Shown here: positions 6,082-6,828 of the stretch, one piece after another | How positions within the stretch are numbered: the stretch's first letter is position 1 | How the letters are laid out: the number at the start of each line of letters is the position of its first letter | Made by a program: the position numbers and the translations under genes | NCBI GenBank assembly: GCA_913773715.1 | Contig: CAJYHD010000106.1 | Coordinates: 1-6,828, forward strand | DNA length: 6,828 nucleotides | Source: an uncultured Sphingobium sp. | Lineage (GTDB): Bacteria > Pseudomonadota > Alphaproteobacteria > Sphingomonadales > Sphingomonadaceae | Direction of reading: 5' to 3' | The notes under the pieces: model-generated | What the model was told of the DNA's origin: nothing | What the model saw: only the letters and a program-made list of their open reading frames with translations | The model's database searches: none

Positions 6082-6828
6082 TACTGATCCGCGCCGATTA
6101 CACGATACAGTAAAACTCGGTTATTGACCAATATTAATTTGGTGCTGATCTCGGACCGGCGCGCGTTGTAGAATGTTCGCTGACTGGTCAGCGTATTGAG
6201 GAAGGTGTCTATGCCCGCCCGGTACCGCTGCTCCGCCAGCGCATAGGCGCGACCGCTTGCAATCACCAGACGCTGCTGCGCCGCTGCCTCTTCCTCGATC
6301 GTGCCTTCGCGCGCCAGCCCGTCGGCGATCTCGCGGAAAGCGGTCTGGATCGCGCCTTCATATTGGGCGAGCGCCACGTCCCGTTGCGCCTTGCTATACT
6401 CGATATTGCCACGAACTTGCCCACCAAAGATCGGCAGGGTCGCGGAAGGCGCAACTGACCAGGCAAAGCCACCGCCGCTAAACAGCGACGATAGCGCCGT
6501 ACTCGCCACGCCGATCGCGGACGTCAGGCTGATGCGCGGGAACATCGCCGCGCGCGCCGCGCCGATATCGGCATTGGCGGCCTTCAGGCGATGCTCGGCT
6601 TCCAGCACATCGGGTCGTGCGAGAATTACCTCCGACGACAGGTTGGCGGGCACCTTGGCGATGTGCGCCGTGAGGTCATTGAGCGAAACAGGCAACAATG
6701 CATCCTCGGTCGGCGCGCCTGCCAGCAGATCGATGGCATTGCGATCCTGCGCGACCTGCGTCACCGCCACGGCGACATCGGCGTTGGACTGCTCGACGAT
6801 CGTCTCAGCCTGATGCACGTCGAGCTTG
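6081..6828 (-). CDS. TolC/NodT-type outer membrane efflux channel, 5' part missing
   Basis: The window holds the C-terminal 248 residues; the frame is still open at the edge, and full-length members have about 460-490 residues. Such proteins form trimeric beta-barrel and alpha-helical tunnels that connect an RND-type (or similar) pump and its periplasmic adaptor to the outside. Seen: the helical end of the first repeat (LDVHQAETIVEQ...), the NAIDLLAGAP junction, then the second repeat beginning SSEVILARPDVLEAEHRLKA and AANADIGAARAAMFPRISL (the usual ARPDI..AE and ANIGAARAAFFP motifs), a barrel segment ending LPIFGGQVRGNIE, the helix AQRDVALAQYEGAIQTAFREIADGLA and a last helix with YRAGIDTFLNTL. 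The reading frame is intact to the TAA at 6083-6081. The adaptor and pump genes probably lie to the right, since this channel is usually the last gene of such operons. Substrate cannot be told from this part. Confidence 0.92.
   Translation of the reverse strand, partial: KLDVHQAETIVEQSNADVAVAVTQVAQDRNAIDLLAGAPTEDALLPVSLNDLTAHIAKVPANLSSEVILARPDVLEAEHRLKAANADIGAARAAMFPRISLTSAIGVASTALSSLFSGGGFAWSVAPSATLPIFGGQVRGNIEYSKAQRDVALAQYEGAIQTAFREIADGLAREGTIEEEAAAQQRLVIASGRAYALAEQRYRAGIDTFLNTLTSQRTFYNARRSEISTKLILVNNRVLLYRVIGADQ

Overview
The window reads as chromosomal DNA of a GC-rich alphaproteobacterium. It is most likely a sphingomonad (Sphingomonas, Sphingobium or Novosphingobium type). Three things point there: the type of heme A synthase, an Ala/Pro-rich N-terminal extension on ribosomal protein S9, and my recollection that a ctaA / hypothetical / rplM / rpsI order is common in that group. 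The assignment is from recognition only; no search was run.

Layout from left to right. (1) Positions 1-561, + strand: the 3' part of a 2-dehydro-3-deoxy-6-phosphogalactonate aldolase gene, an enzyme of sugar-acid catabolism. (2) Positions 558-2594, - strand: a soluble hybrid histidine kinase (two PAS-type sensor domains, HisKA, HATPase, C-terminal receiver). It converges on the aldolase gene, and the two stop codons share the palindrome TTAA. (3) A short divergent spacer (2595-2732), then on the + strand the heme A synthase ctaA (2733-3752) and an exported protein of unknown function (3749-4543), joined by a GTGA stop/start overlap. (4) A 134-bp leader (4544-4677) holding a probable sigma70-type promoter and a GC-rich hairpin followed by a T-rich run. 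It leads into the ribosomal protein operon rplM-rpsI (L13 then S9, joined by TAATG), which ends in a strong intrinsic terminator at 5713-5739. (5) A spacer of about 340 bp (5741-6080), poorer in GC (about 52% by hand count). It holds no convincing gene but has a second terminator-like hairpin and nested inverted repeats. (6) Positions 6081-6828, - strand: the C-terminal half of a TolC/NodT-type outer membrane efflux channel, cut off by the window edge.

The genes are mostly separate housekeeping or accessory units, not one system. ctaA makes heme A for aa3-type cytochrome oxidase, and the coupled exported protein may act in the same cell compartment, but nothing in its sequence proves this. 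The L13 and S9 genes form the usual two-gene operon. The kinase has no partner regulator in view, so its output is unknown. I see no mobile element, CRISPR array, tRNA or rRNA, and no clear case for a new multi-gene system. The most worthwhile second looks are the rplM leader hairpin, the unknown exported protein coupled to ctaA, and the structured spacer after rpsI.
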